The position numbers and the translations under genes are program-made. Of a stretch of DNA of 6,769 bases, positions 1-6,594 are shown in pieces. This DNA is from CAZEER01 sp964586315 (GTDB taxonomy: Bacteria; Fidelibacterota; Marinisomatia; Marinisomatales; UBA1611): positions 1-6,769 of the forward strand of contig CAZPHE010000097.1 of the NCBI GenBank assembly GCA_964586315.1, given 5' to 3'. How positions within the stretch are numbered: the first letter of the stretch is position 1; every line of letters starts with the position of its first letter. The notes below the pieces were generated by a model, which saw only the letters and a program-made list of their open reading frames with translations, ran no database searches and had not been told where the DNA came from.

Positions 1-663
1 AAATACTTTTTTATAGTCAGTGGAATCTGAACGATTTGTATGACCTGAGATTTGTGCTTCATTTGCATCATAAAAAACAATGAGCTTTGATAGCCCTAGA
101 TGACCAGCTAGCGAAGCAGATCCCAAAGCTACTGGCTCTTGTAGATCACCATCACTTGCAAGTACATATGTAAAATGATTTACTAGTGAAGATGCATCTT
201 TAGAAATTTCTCCGAAAACATTACGAAGGTAAGCTTCTGCATGGGTCATACCTGTACCCATGGCAAACCCTTGTCCAAGAGGTCCAGTGGTACACTCTAC
301 ACCAGGTATTTCTACTTCAGGATGTCCAGGAGTTTTACTATTTAATTGTCGAAAACTCTTTAGATCATCAATTTTCAACCAACCAATAAATAATAATAGT
401 GAATACTGTAACATAGACATGTGTCCACCTGATAAGATAAAACGATCACGATTAAACCATTCGGGGTTGTCTGGGTCATAGTTTAAATAATCATGATATA
501 AAATATATGCAAAATCAGCACAAGACATAGGACCGCCAGGATGACCACTATTAGCCTGCCTAGTAGCATCCATGACTAAGCCTTTTATTATAGCAATTGC
601 ATACTGGTCTTTTTCTTCATTAGACCAATCATAAAAATTATTTAAATCCTGATAAGTTTTCAT
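1..663 (-). CDS. tkt: Transketolase, N-terminal part (cut by left window edge)
   Basis: Transketolase is a thiamine diphosphate (TPP)-dependent cytosolic enzyme that moves two-carbon ketol units between sugar phosphates in the non-oxidative pentose phosphate pathway. From the ATG at 661-663 the frame is open for 221 codons to the window edge, so about a third of a typical 650-680 residue protein is visible, all of it the N-terminal TPP-binding domain. I see NSGHPGGP (H41), LSGGHMS (H81), SKTPGHPE (H114), TTGPLGQG (125-132), SDGDLQE (170-176) and FYDANEAQISG (197-207). D171 and N201 are 30 apart, as are the Mg/TPP ligands D155 and N185 of E. coli TktA. The usual GDG of the cofactor motif is SDG here (S170). 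No Shine-Dalgarno is visible before the ATG. It follows rpe by 81 bases in the same direction, and the two enzymes share a pathway. The identity is secure; whether the gene is intact beyond the edge is unknown. Confidence 0.95.
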   Translation of the reverse strand, partial: MKTYQDLNNFYDWSNEEKDQYAIAIIKGLVMDATRQANSGHPGGPMSCADFAYILYHDYLNYDPDNPEWFNRDRFILSGGHMSMLQYSLLLFIGWLKIDDLKSFRQLNSKTPGHPEVEIPGVECTTGPLGQGFAMGTGMTHAEAYLRNVFGEISKDASSLVNHFTYVLASDGDLQEPVALGSASLAGHLGLSKLIVFYDANEAQISGHTNRSDSTDYKKVF

Positions 664-667
664 TTTT

Positions 668-704
668 ATTGAATCAAAAAAGAACGGGAGATTTAATCAA
701 AAAA
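668..704. repeat. 14-base direct repeat upstream of transketolase
   Basis: Two copies of a 14-base element lie at 668-681 and 691-704, with 13 of 14 positions identical. On the minus strand each copy reads TTTTTTGATTnAAT. They are 23 bases apart start to start, about two helical turns, and the nearer copy ends 4 bases before the transketolase ATG. The spacing would suit a dimeric regulator, but the elements are mostly A/T runs and could match by chance. No function is claimed. Confidence 0.35.
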
Positions 705-716
705 TAAAAAAATTCT

Positions 717-742
717 AAAAAATGAGTGATTTATTTTACTCA
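717..742 (-). terminator. Weak terminator-like hairpin after rpe
   Basis: Read on the minus strand, TGAGT (742-738) pairs with ACTCA (727-723) around a 10-base loop, and six T residues (722-717) follow immediately. It starts 3 bases after the rpe stop codon, where an intrinsic terminator would be expected. The stem is only five pairs with two G-C pairs, so it is probably inefficient or a chance match. If real, it would partly separate rpe from transketolase. Confidence 0.27.
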
Positions 743-744
743 AA

Positions 745-1413
745 TTAGTGATTAGAAAGTTGGTAAAAATCATTAATTGTTTTTATAGGATTATTTGATT
801 TGAATACTTCTGATCCAGCTACAAGTACATCTGCACCAGCATCTAAAACTTCTTTAGCATTATGTAATTTGATTCCTCCATCTACTTCTACCAATACACG
901 CTCAAGACAGTTATTAGTTAGATATCTTTTTATTTCAGAGATTCTCTCATTAGATTCAGGTAAATAACCCTGTCCTCCAAAACCAGGTTCTACACTCATT
1001 ACCAAAACAATATCCACCCTATTCATAATAGGAAGAATATGAGTTAATGGAGTTTTAGGTTTTATTGATACACCAACCTTACAACCGCAAGATTTAATAA
1101 GATCGATAATATATTCAGCATCTTGAACAGCTTCAATATGGAATGTAATGTTGTCAGCACCAGCATTGGCAAATGGTTCTACTAGTTTTTCAGGCTCAAT
1201 TACCATCATATGAACATCTATAAATTTTTGTGTTTTTGATCTTAAGGATTTAACGACAGGTGGCCCAATTGTAAGATTTGGTACAAATTGATTATCCATC
1301 ACATCTACATGAATCCAATGAGCTCCTCCTTCATCACATATGTTTAATGCAGATTTAAGATCTGAAAAATCTGCAGATAGTATTGATGGAGCTAGTTTGA
1401 ATTTTTTTCCCAT
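745..1413 (-). CDS. rpe: Ribulose-phosphate 3-epimerase
   Basis: This enzyme interconverts D-ribulose 5-phosphate and D-xylulose 5-phosphate in the pentose phosphate pathway; xylulose 5-phosphate is a transketolase donor, which fits the neighbouring gene. The 222 residues are the usual full length for this metal-dependent TIM barrel. Family signatures appear in order: LAPSILSADF (7-16, S12), HVDVMD (35-40; metal ligands H35 and D37), DVHMMV (66-71, H68), MSVEPGFGGQGY (139-150), VEVDGGI (175-181, catalytic/metal D178) and the phosphate-binding VAGSEVF (198-204). D37 and D178 are the expected acid-base pair. The ATG at 1411-1413 sits seven residues before the conserved LAPS motif, the usual distance, though no Shine-Dalgarno is visible. 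It begins 41 bases after the OsmC-family gene, so it may be read through from the kynurenine unit or have its own promoter; I cannot see a clear one. All key residues are present. Confidence 0.96.
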   Translation of the reverse strand: MGKKFKLAPSILSADFSDLKSALNICDEGGAHWIHVDVMDNQFVPNLTIGPPVVKSLRSKTQKFIDVHMMVIEPEKLVEPFANAGADNITFHIEAVQDAEYIIDLIKSCGCKVGVSIKPKTPLTHILPIMNRVDIVLVMSVEPGFGGQGYLPESNERISEIKRYLTNNCLERVLVEVDGGIKLHNAKEVLDAGADVLVAGSEVFKSNNPIKTINDFYQLSNH

Positions 1414-1454
1414 TTATTGATTGATAAATTAATATGTCATTAAGACTTATTGTA

Positions 1455-1856
1455 TTATGGATAAATAAACTCTATCGTTTCATTTAGTTCTTTATTTAAA
1501 CTACCACTAACCGGACACGATAAAGCTGCATTCTCTAATTTAGATTGAATCTGCCTATCAAACGTCCTATTAAATAAAATCCTTATTTTAATTCCATTTA
1601 TTCTACGTGGGTTAGGCGCCATAGTTTTTACTACTTCAGCGGTAGTCCCTTCCAATTTAATGCTACTCCTATTCGCAACTATTCCCATGATTGTTAGAAT
1701 ACATGAAGCTAATGCTGTTGCAACAAGATCTGTGGGTGAGAAGGCTTCACCTTTTCCCTCATTATCAAGTGGTGCATCTGTAATGATAGTATTGCCAGAT
1801 TGTAAATGAACTGCTTCAGTCCTTAATGAACCTAAATATGTCACTTTTGACATCAT
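1455..1856 (-). CDS. OsmC/Ohr-family thiol protein
   Basis: This is a 133-residue protein of the OsmC fold, whose best-studied members are cytosolic, thiol-dependent reductases of organic hydroperoxides. The two family cysteines are visible: C52 in ALASCILTIMG at the start of the central helix, and C114 in LSCPVSGSL. R12 and E37 (in GEAFSPTDL) match the conserved Arg and Glu that tune the reactive cysteine. The FSPTDLVATALASC stretch is typical of the wider OsmC/YhfA-like group, so the exact substrate is open and I give no gene symbol. The first ATG (1854-1856) overlaps the dipeptidase stop as ATGA; a second ATG follows at once (1851-1853). An AAGGAGG sequence lies 7 bases before the first ATG, the only strong ribosome binding site in the window. 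Its position at the end of an oxygenase-containing pathway suggests peroxide or thiol protection, which is inference. Confidence 0.9.
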   Translation of the reverse strand: MMSKVTYLGSLRTEAVHLQSGNTIITDAPLDNEGKGEAFSPTDLVATALASCILTIMGIVANRSSIKLEGTTAEVVKTMAPNPRRINGIKIRILFNRTFDRQIQSKLENAALSCPVSGSLNKELNETIEFIYP

Positions 1857-3031
1857 TGTGAGACCTCCTTAAAGACACGTTTAAAATTCCCACCCAAAAT
1901 TTTCTTTATATCTACTTTATTATAACCTCTATTTACTAGCATTTTAGTTAGTGCAGGAAGTTTACCAATATGCTCTATATTCTTTGGTAATATTTCTACA
2001 CCATCCCAGTCTGCTCCTATACCAACATGATCAACACCAATTAAATTTTTCACATAATCAATATGATCAACCACATCACTCAAACTCGGAACAATTGACC
2101 GATAATACGGGTTGAGTACTTCACTAACCTTGTACCAACCAGCATCTGTATCTGATCCATAGATTGTATTTATTGAATCAATCAAAAATTTCTGGGATTC
2201 TTTAACAGTTTTTTCTTTTTCTGCAAAAGTAGAGTCAATATATGTTGGATAAAAATTTATAAAAACAACACCTCTATTTTCTTTTATTGCAAATAGTTGC
2301 TCATCTTTTAAGTTCCTAAAATGAGGACATAATTTATAAACTGATGAGTGGGAAGCAATAATTGGCTTTTTTGTAACTTCTAATATATCTGATACTGTCT
2401 TTTCGCCCGCATGAGAAATATCTACCATGATTCCTAATTTATTGCACCTACGAATTACATCTTTTCCAAATTCTGTTAGACCAGTAAAAGTTAAAGAATC
2501 GCTGTTTTGTGTTTCATCTTTTGCAGATGTTGCCCAGTCATTTGAATTATTCCAAGTTATACCTAAATATCTCATTCCTCTTTGATATAAAGCATCCAGT
2601 TTTTTTAAATCATTTTCTATGGAATGGCCACCTTCTACGCCAATCATGCAAGACAAAATATTTTTTTGATCATTATATACAATATCTTGATAATTATAAG
2701 GAATCGCCCAATTATCAGGTACTCTTGAGCAAAGATATTCCAATTGTGAAATCATAGTATTAGCACGCTCAAAATATTTTCCTTTAAATTCAGTTGGAGA
2801 AACCCAAATCGAAAAAACCTGAAGATCAACACCTCCTTGCCGAAATTTTATTAAATCAGAGTGACTTTCAGGTAAATTTGTTAAAATATCTCTTCCAGTA
2901 AGAGATCGGAGTAATACATCATTATGTGTATCAACAACAAATGCATCAATATGTAGTTTTGAAACATCTGTATCACAAGAAGTAAATAATAAGAGATTTA
3001 TTATTACAATAAGTTGTGAAATTTTTTTCAT
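1853..3031 (-). CDS. Membrane (renal-type) dipeptidase, family M19, predicted lipoprotein
   Basis: This is a binuclear zinc hydrolase of the amidohydrolase superfamily whose relatives cleave dipeptides, often with broad specificity including D-residues. The N-terminus is a lipoprotein signal: Lys2-Lys3, a hydrophobic run (about 7-16) and the lipobox LFTSC, giving a lipidated Cys19. The mature protein should therefore sit on a membrane outside the cytoplasm. Zinc ligands of the family are visible: H36 and D38 in DTHND, bridging E133 in GVEGGHS, H207 in DISHAG and H228 in ASHSS. R239 in HFRN and D341 in GIGADWDG match the conserved substrate Arg and catalytic Asp. The 392-residue length is normal for bacterial M19. 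Its ATG overlaps the KMO stop and its stop overlaps the OsmC-family start, both as ATGA, so it belongs to the kynurenine operon. Its substrate there is unknown; release of tryptophan from peptides is one guess. Confidence 0.93.
   Translation of the reverse strand: MKKISQLIVIINLLLFTSCDTDVSKLHIDAFVVDTHNDVLLRSLTGRDILTNLPESHSDLIKFRQGGVDLQVFSIWVSPTEFKGKYFERANTMISQLEYLCSRVPDNWAIPYNYQDIVYNDQKNILSCMIGVEGGHSIENDLKKLDALYQRGMRYLGITWNNSNDWATSAKDETQNSDSLTFTGLTEFGKDVIRRCNKLGIMVDISHAGEKTVSDILEVTKKPIIASHSSVYKLCPHFRNLKDEQLFAIKENRGVVFINFYPTYIDSTFAEKEKTVKESQKFLIDSINTIYGSDTDAGWYKVSEVLNPYYRSIVPSLSDVVDHIDYVKNLIGVDHVGIGADWDGVEILPKNIEHIGKLPALTKMLVNRGYNKVDIKKILGGNFKRVFKEVSQ
1864..1870 (-). promoter_or_regulatory. Strong Shine-Dalgarno for the OsmC-family gene
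   Basis: AAGGAGG on the minus strand lies inside the last codons of the dipeptidase gene (Lys-Glu-Val near its C-terminus), seven bases before the ATG at 1854-1856. It supports that start over longer or shorter choices. No other gene start in the window has a comparable site, so this protein may be translated more strongly than, or independently of, its upstream neighbours. Confidence 0.75.
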
Positions 3032-4353
3032 CTTATTGGCATTAATTGGTTTTCAATATTTTTATAGAGTTGGCTTTTTGTGATATTTCCAGTTATATAA
3101 GAATCCATTATATTAAATTGAATTTTTCCTCTTTCATAAACTTGGGCGTACGGGATTTCATAAAAGGATACCATAGAGTATCTTGGAACAAACTGATTCC
3201 AAAATTTATTCTCTAAATAAAGTTCAAGTTCTCTTCGTTCTTTATAGTGTGGATTATTTACAGAATCTCTCATCTCAATATAGTTTTCAATAGCCATATT
3301 GGCAATAGCATGACCATTTGGTACCTGTATATTAGAGAATTCTGAGAATATTTTTTCCCAATCACCATTAAAATTTTCAATGAATGAATTCATGACGGTA
3401 CAATCTTGTAATGAAGCATTCATACCTTGACCAAAAAATGGTACAATCGCATGAGCAGCATCCCCAAAAATAGCTGTGGTTTCTTTGTAATGCCATTTAT
3501 CGCAATAGATAGTAGCTAGTTTCCCAACTGGTTTTTGTTGGTATTCATCACAAAGATCAGGTATAAGTTCTTTTGCATCAGGAAAATTTTTATTAAATAG
3601 ATCTAATACCTTGTTTTGTGAATTGATTGATGCAAAGCTAATATCGCCTTGTACAGGAAGGAATAATGTGCAGGTAAATGATTGATCAAAATTTGGCAGA
3701 GCAATAAGCATAAATTGACCCCTGGGCCAAATATGCAAAGCATTCTGTTCCATTTGGAATTCACCAGAATTATTTGGAGGAATTGTAAGCTCTTTATATC
3801 CATGCCCCAATGGTTTTTTAGAAAATTGTATCGAGGAATTTTTAATCATAGAAACTCTTACTCTAGATGAAGCTCCATCAGATCCTAATAGTCTATTAAA
3901 CGGTATACTTTTAGATTGAAAATTTAGTTTAGATTGATTCAAATCCACATCAAGTAAATTATGATTAAAATGGAATTTTATCCTTTCTGTGCTTTCTGCA
4001 TGATCCATTAAGACTATATTGAGATTCGATCTAGAAACTGAATAAATAACTTCATCCTTTTTCTGGCCATAGGGTTGCAGGTGTATATTACCATCAATAT
4101 CATGAATCATACGGCCGCTCATTGGCAGCAATCTTGATTCAATCTTTTCATAAACACCTATATCTTTTAAAGCTCGAATTCCTCGAGCAGAAAGAGCAAG
4201 ATTGATTGAGCGACCAGCTAGCTGTGGATTAATTCTCATATCAGATCGAGTTTCATATATATCCACAAGATAACCTAATTTTGATAAATATGTAGCCATA
4301 ACAGGTCCTGCTAGACCTGCACCAACCAGTGAAATATGATTTCTATTGGACAA
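3028..4353 (-). CDS. kmo: Kynurenine 3-monooxygenase
   Basis: This FAD- and NADPH-dependent aromatic hydroxylase converts L-kynurenine to 3-hydroxykynurenine. The 441 residues show the N-terminal dinucleotide fold GAGLAG (11-16) with E34 at the end of the second strand, GRSINLALSARG (47-58), the second flavin motif GSDGASS (157-163) and GDAAHAIVPFFGQGMNA (297-313). R81 and Y95 in GRMIH and QPYG correspond to the substrate-carboxylate Arg and Tyr known from human and yeast KMO, and NYIEMRDSV (357-365) and Y392 in PRYSMVSF are also KMO-typical. The C-terminal membrane anchor of animal KMO is absent, as in bacterial forms. The start is TTG (4351-4353): an in-frame TAA lies only three codons upstream (4363-4365) and no ATG precedes the flavin motif. 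It overlaps the end of kynU by 11 bases, so coupling to kynureninase translation is likely. The product feeds KynU. Confidence 0.97.
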   Translation of the reverse strand: MSNRNHISLVGAGLAGPVMATYLSKLGYLVDIYETRSDMRINPQLAGRSINLALSARGIRALKDIGVYEKIESRLLPMSGRMIHDIDGNIHLQPYGQKKDEVIYSVSRSNLNIVLMDHAESTERIKFHFNHNLLDVDLNQSKLNFQSKSIPFNRLLGSDGASSRVRVSMIKNSSIQFSKKPLGHGYKELTIPPNNSGEFQMEQNALHIWPRGQFMLIALPNFDQSFTCTLFLPVQGDISFASINSQNKVLDLFNKNFPDAKELIPDLCDEYQQKPVGKLATIYCDKWHYKETTAIFGDAAHAIVPFFGQGMNASLQDCTVMNSFIENFNGDWEKIFSEFSNIQVPNGHAIANMAIENYIEMRDSVNNPHYKERRELELYLENKFWNQFVPRYSMVSFYEIPYAQVYERGKIQFNIMDSYITGNITKSQLYKNIENQLMPIR

Positions 4354-5584
4354 TTTTTTCTTTTAGTATTTCAACAAAATCAAATATTTCAGTATATGTA
4401 TTGAATAAAGGATGTGGTGCTACCCTAATAACATCAGGATTACGCCAGTCACAAACCACACCCTGTCGTAAAAGATGATCATATATATCCTTTCCTCCAG
4501 GAACTACCATAGAGATTTGACATCCTCTAGCTTCAGGTGTAATTATATTTACTGCTGGTATATATTGATTAATTAGATATTCCATGTATGATGAAAGAAT
4601 TTTACCCTTTTTACGTATGGTATTCATACCTACTCTACTATAAATCTCCATTGAAGCTAATAACGGAGCCATTCCCATAATCGGTGCATTACTGATTTGC
4701 CAACCTTCAGATGTTAATATTGGATCAAATGTGGGTGACATTTCAAATCTTGAATATTTATTATGACCCCACCAACCAAGAAATCTTGGACCATCCCAAT
4801 GATGATGGCGTTCATGTATAAAGACACCAGAAGGACTTCCTGGTCCTGCACAAAGGTATTTATAGGTACACCATGCAGAAAAATCTACATCCCAATCATG
4901 CAAACTTAATGGCAAATTACCTACACTATGTGCGAGGTTGAATCCTACTACAGCTTTTTTTTCTTTGCCAGCTCTTGTTATCTTTTCCAGATTAAATGCC
5001 TGACCGGTGTAGTAGTTCACACCTCCTAAGTAGATAACTGCAAGCTCATCTCCATGATTTTCAATAGCAGAAAGAATATCCTCATGGCGTAATATTTTTT
5101 CTTCCTTCCTTGGAACGAGTTCAACTAAAGCTGATTCTGGATCATATCCATGAAATTTTATCTGACTTTGTACAGCATAATGATCAGATGGGAAAGCATC
5201 TTTTTCAATCATTATCTTATATTTTTTTTCATTAGGTTGATAGAATGATACCAATAAAAGATGAATATTTACGGTTAGGGCATTCATTACAACAACTTCT
5301 GGATTTAAAGCCCCAACTAATTTTGCAGTAGATTCTGTAAGTCTTTCATGAAATCCAACCCAACGATCTTCTTGACCAAGAACACCCTTTTCAGACCAGA
5401 TAGATAACTCTTTTTTTATATAATTTGGAACTGTTTTGGGTTGAAGTCCTAATGAATTACCTCCAAAATAGATTAAATCTTTACCGCTAATATCTTTAGG
5501 ATAATGGAACTGATTACGATATTCACTCAATACATCCTGTTGATCTAGAGATTTAGCAAATGATCTTAATTTTTCGTAAATCAT
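4343..5584 (-). CDS. kynU: Kynureninase
   Basis: Kynureninase is a fold-type I PLP enzyme that splits 3-hydroxykynurenine (or kynurenine) into 3-hydroxyanthranilate (or anthranilate) and L-alanine. The 413-residue protein is full length. I see YFGGNSLGL (39-47), MNALTVNIHLL (100-110; phosphate-contact T104), AFPSDHYA (130-137; D134), FNLAHSVGN (215-223; H219), CTYKYLCAGPG (239-249; Y241 and Schiff-base K242), GWWGH (270-274), ISNAP (297-301) and IRVAP (386-390; R387, the substrate carboxylate Arg). Spacing to the human enzyme is constant (K242/K276, D134/D168, T104/T138). On that alignment residue 216 should be the Asp that pairs with the PLP ring nitrogen, but the codon at 4937-4939 is AAC, Asn. 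The ATG overlaps the ACMSD stop as ATGA and the gene end overlaps KMO. Pathway context makes kynureninase firm despite the substitution. Confidence 0.95.
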   Translation of the reverse strand: MIYEKLRSFAKSLDQQDVLSEYRNQFHYPKDISGKDLIYFGGNSLGLQPKTVPNYIKKELSIWSEKGVLGQEDRWVGFHERLTESTAKLVGALNPEVVVMNALTVNIHLLLVSFYQPNEKKYKIMIEKDAFPSDHYAVQSQIKFHGYDPESALVELVPRKEEKILRHEDILSAIENHGDELAVIYLGGVNYYTGQAFNLEKITRAGKEKKAVVGFNLAHSVGNLPLSLHDWDVDFSAWCTYKYLCAGPGSPSGVFIHERHHHWDGPRFLGWWGHNKYSRFEMSPTFDPILTSEGWQISNAPIMGMAPLLASMEIYSRVGMNTIRKKGKILSSYMEYLINQYIPAVNIITPEARGCQISMVVPGGKDIYDHLLRQGVVCDWRNPDVIRVAPHPLFNTYTEIFDFVEILKEKIVQ

Positions 5585-6588
5585 TTATAGTGATCATGTT
5601 TCAAAGCTAACCAATCCAATGCATTCTTATATAATAAATTATTTTGAACATCATTCGAAAGGTTCGACGATTTTATCAAAAACCCCGGCTCGGTTTCACC
5701 TAAAGGAAATGGATAATCTGAACCCATAGCAATCTTTTTATCACCTATTTTATTTATTAGATAGTTTAACATATCAATATCATGTACTAATGAATCAACC
5801 CAGAATTTTCCTAAATAATCTGTTGGATCCACCTTATTATCAATGGCACAAAGATCCGGGCGGGTATCAAAACCCTGTTGAATCCTTCCTACGGTTGCAG
5901 GGAATGCCCCTCCACCATGAGCAAAGGCCACCCTAAGATCAGGCAACCTTTCAAATACTCCACCAAAAATCATAGAGCAGATAGCTCTGCTTGTTTCTGC
6001 AGGCATACCAACTAACCAGGGAAGCCAATATTTTTCCATTTGGTCTTTCCCCATTATATCCCATGGATGTACAAAAATAGATGCCCCTAAATCCGATGCT
6101 GCTTCAAAAATTGGAAAGAATATTGGATCACTTAGATTATTACCATTAATGTTTGAACCGATTTGTACTCCAGCTAAACCAATATCTTTTACACATCTCT
6201 CTAATTCACTGATTGCTAATTTCTGATCCTGCATAGGTATTGTACCAAGCCCAATGAATCTCATGGGATATTCATCAACTATGCTAGCTAAATGATCATT
6301 AAGGATCTTTGATAGTGTGTGAGTATGTTTTGGTTCTGCCCAATAGCTAAACATCACAGGTACTGTAGACAACACCTGTATATCTACGTTGCTATTATGA
6401 CAATCATCTATTCTAGCAATAGGATCCCAACAATTACATTCTACTACACGAAAACTCTTACCATTTTTCATCATACGAGCAGTACCATCTGGATTATGAT
6501 CTAAACTGATCCAGCCATTATACCCAAATTTTTTTTCTAAATCTGGACAACTCTCTGGAATAATGTGAGTATGTATATCAATTATCAA
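5581..6588 (-). CDS. ACMSD: 2-amino-3-carboxymuconate-6-semialdehyde decarboxylase
   Basis: This zinc enzyme of the amidohydrolase superfamily decarboxylates ACMS, the ring-cleavage product of HAO, to 2-aminomuconate semialdehyde. That prevents spontaneous cyclisation to quinolinate and sends carbon to catabolism. Its 335 residues match the usual length. The N-terminal DIHTHIIPE gives zinc ligands H6 and H8, IFVHPWD gives H174, AFAHGGG gives H224 and AMGSDYPFPLGE gives D291. R47 (SFRVVE) and W188 (KYWLPW) fall where the substrate Arg and Trp of the Pseudomonas fluorescens enzyme are expected, at a nearly constant offset. Related decarboxylases share the fold, but the HAO and KynU neighbours settle the role. 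The start is TTG (6586-6588), three codons after the in-frame HAO stop (6595-6597), with no alternative ATG before the HxH motif and no clear Shine-Dalgarno. It lies 6 bases after HAO and overlaps kynU by ATGA. Confidence 0.94.
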   Translation of the reverse strand: MIIDIHTHIIPESCPDLEKKFGYNGWISLDHNPDGTARMMKNGKSFRVVECNCWDPIARIDDCHNSNVDIQVLSTVPVMFSYWAEPKHTHTLSKILNDHLASIVDEYPMRFIGLGTIPMQDQKLAISELERCVKDIGLAGVQIGSNINGNNLSDPIFFPIFEAASDLGASIFVHPWDIMGKDQMEKYWLPWLVGMPAETSRAICSMIFGGVFERLPDLRVAFAHGGGAFPATVGRIQQGFDTRPDLCAIDNKVDPTDYLGKFWVDSLVHDIDMLNYLINKIGDKKIAMGSDYPFPLGETEPGFLIKSSNLSNDVQNNLLYKNALDWLALKHDHYK

Positions 6589-6594
6589 AACAAA

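Noticed and set aside
260..481. Plus-strand open frame of 73 codons
   Set aside because: It lies wholly opposite the transketolase coding region, whose protein is clearly recognisable; the plus-strand product has no family resemblance and no ribosome binding site.
1414..1454. Promoter or terminator between the OsmC-family gene and rpe
   Set aside because: The 41 bases are almost all A/T with no convincing hairpin plus T-run and no clear -10/-35 or Bacteroidota-type promoter pair, so I do not call either.
2509..2757. Plus-strand open frame of 82 codons
   Set aside because: It is antisense to the M19 dipeptidase core, including the E133 zinc-ligand region; the composition looks like a by-product of AT-rich coding sequence.
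3603..3870. Minus-strand frame (3603-3803) and plus-strand frame (3682-3870) within KMO
   Set aside because: Both overlap a well-supported KMO sequence in other frames and encode no recognisable domain.
6319..6504. Plus-strand open frame of 61 codons
   Set aside because: It is antisense to the ACMSD N-terminal region, which carries clear family residues, and shows no start signal or motif.
3028..6588. Possible frameshift or decay in the pathway genes
   Set aside because: All three complete pathway genes have normal family lengths with motifs in one frame, and their TTG starts and overlaps are consistent with function.
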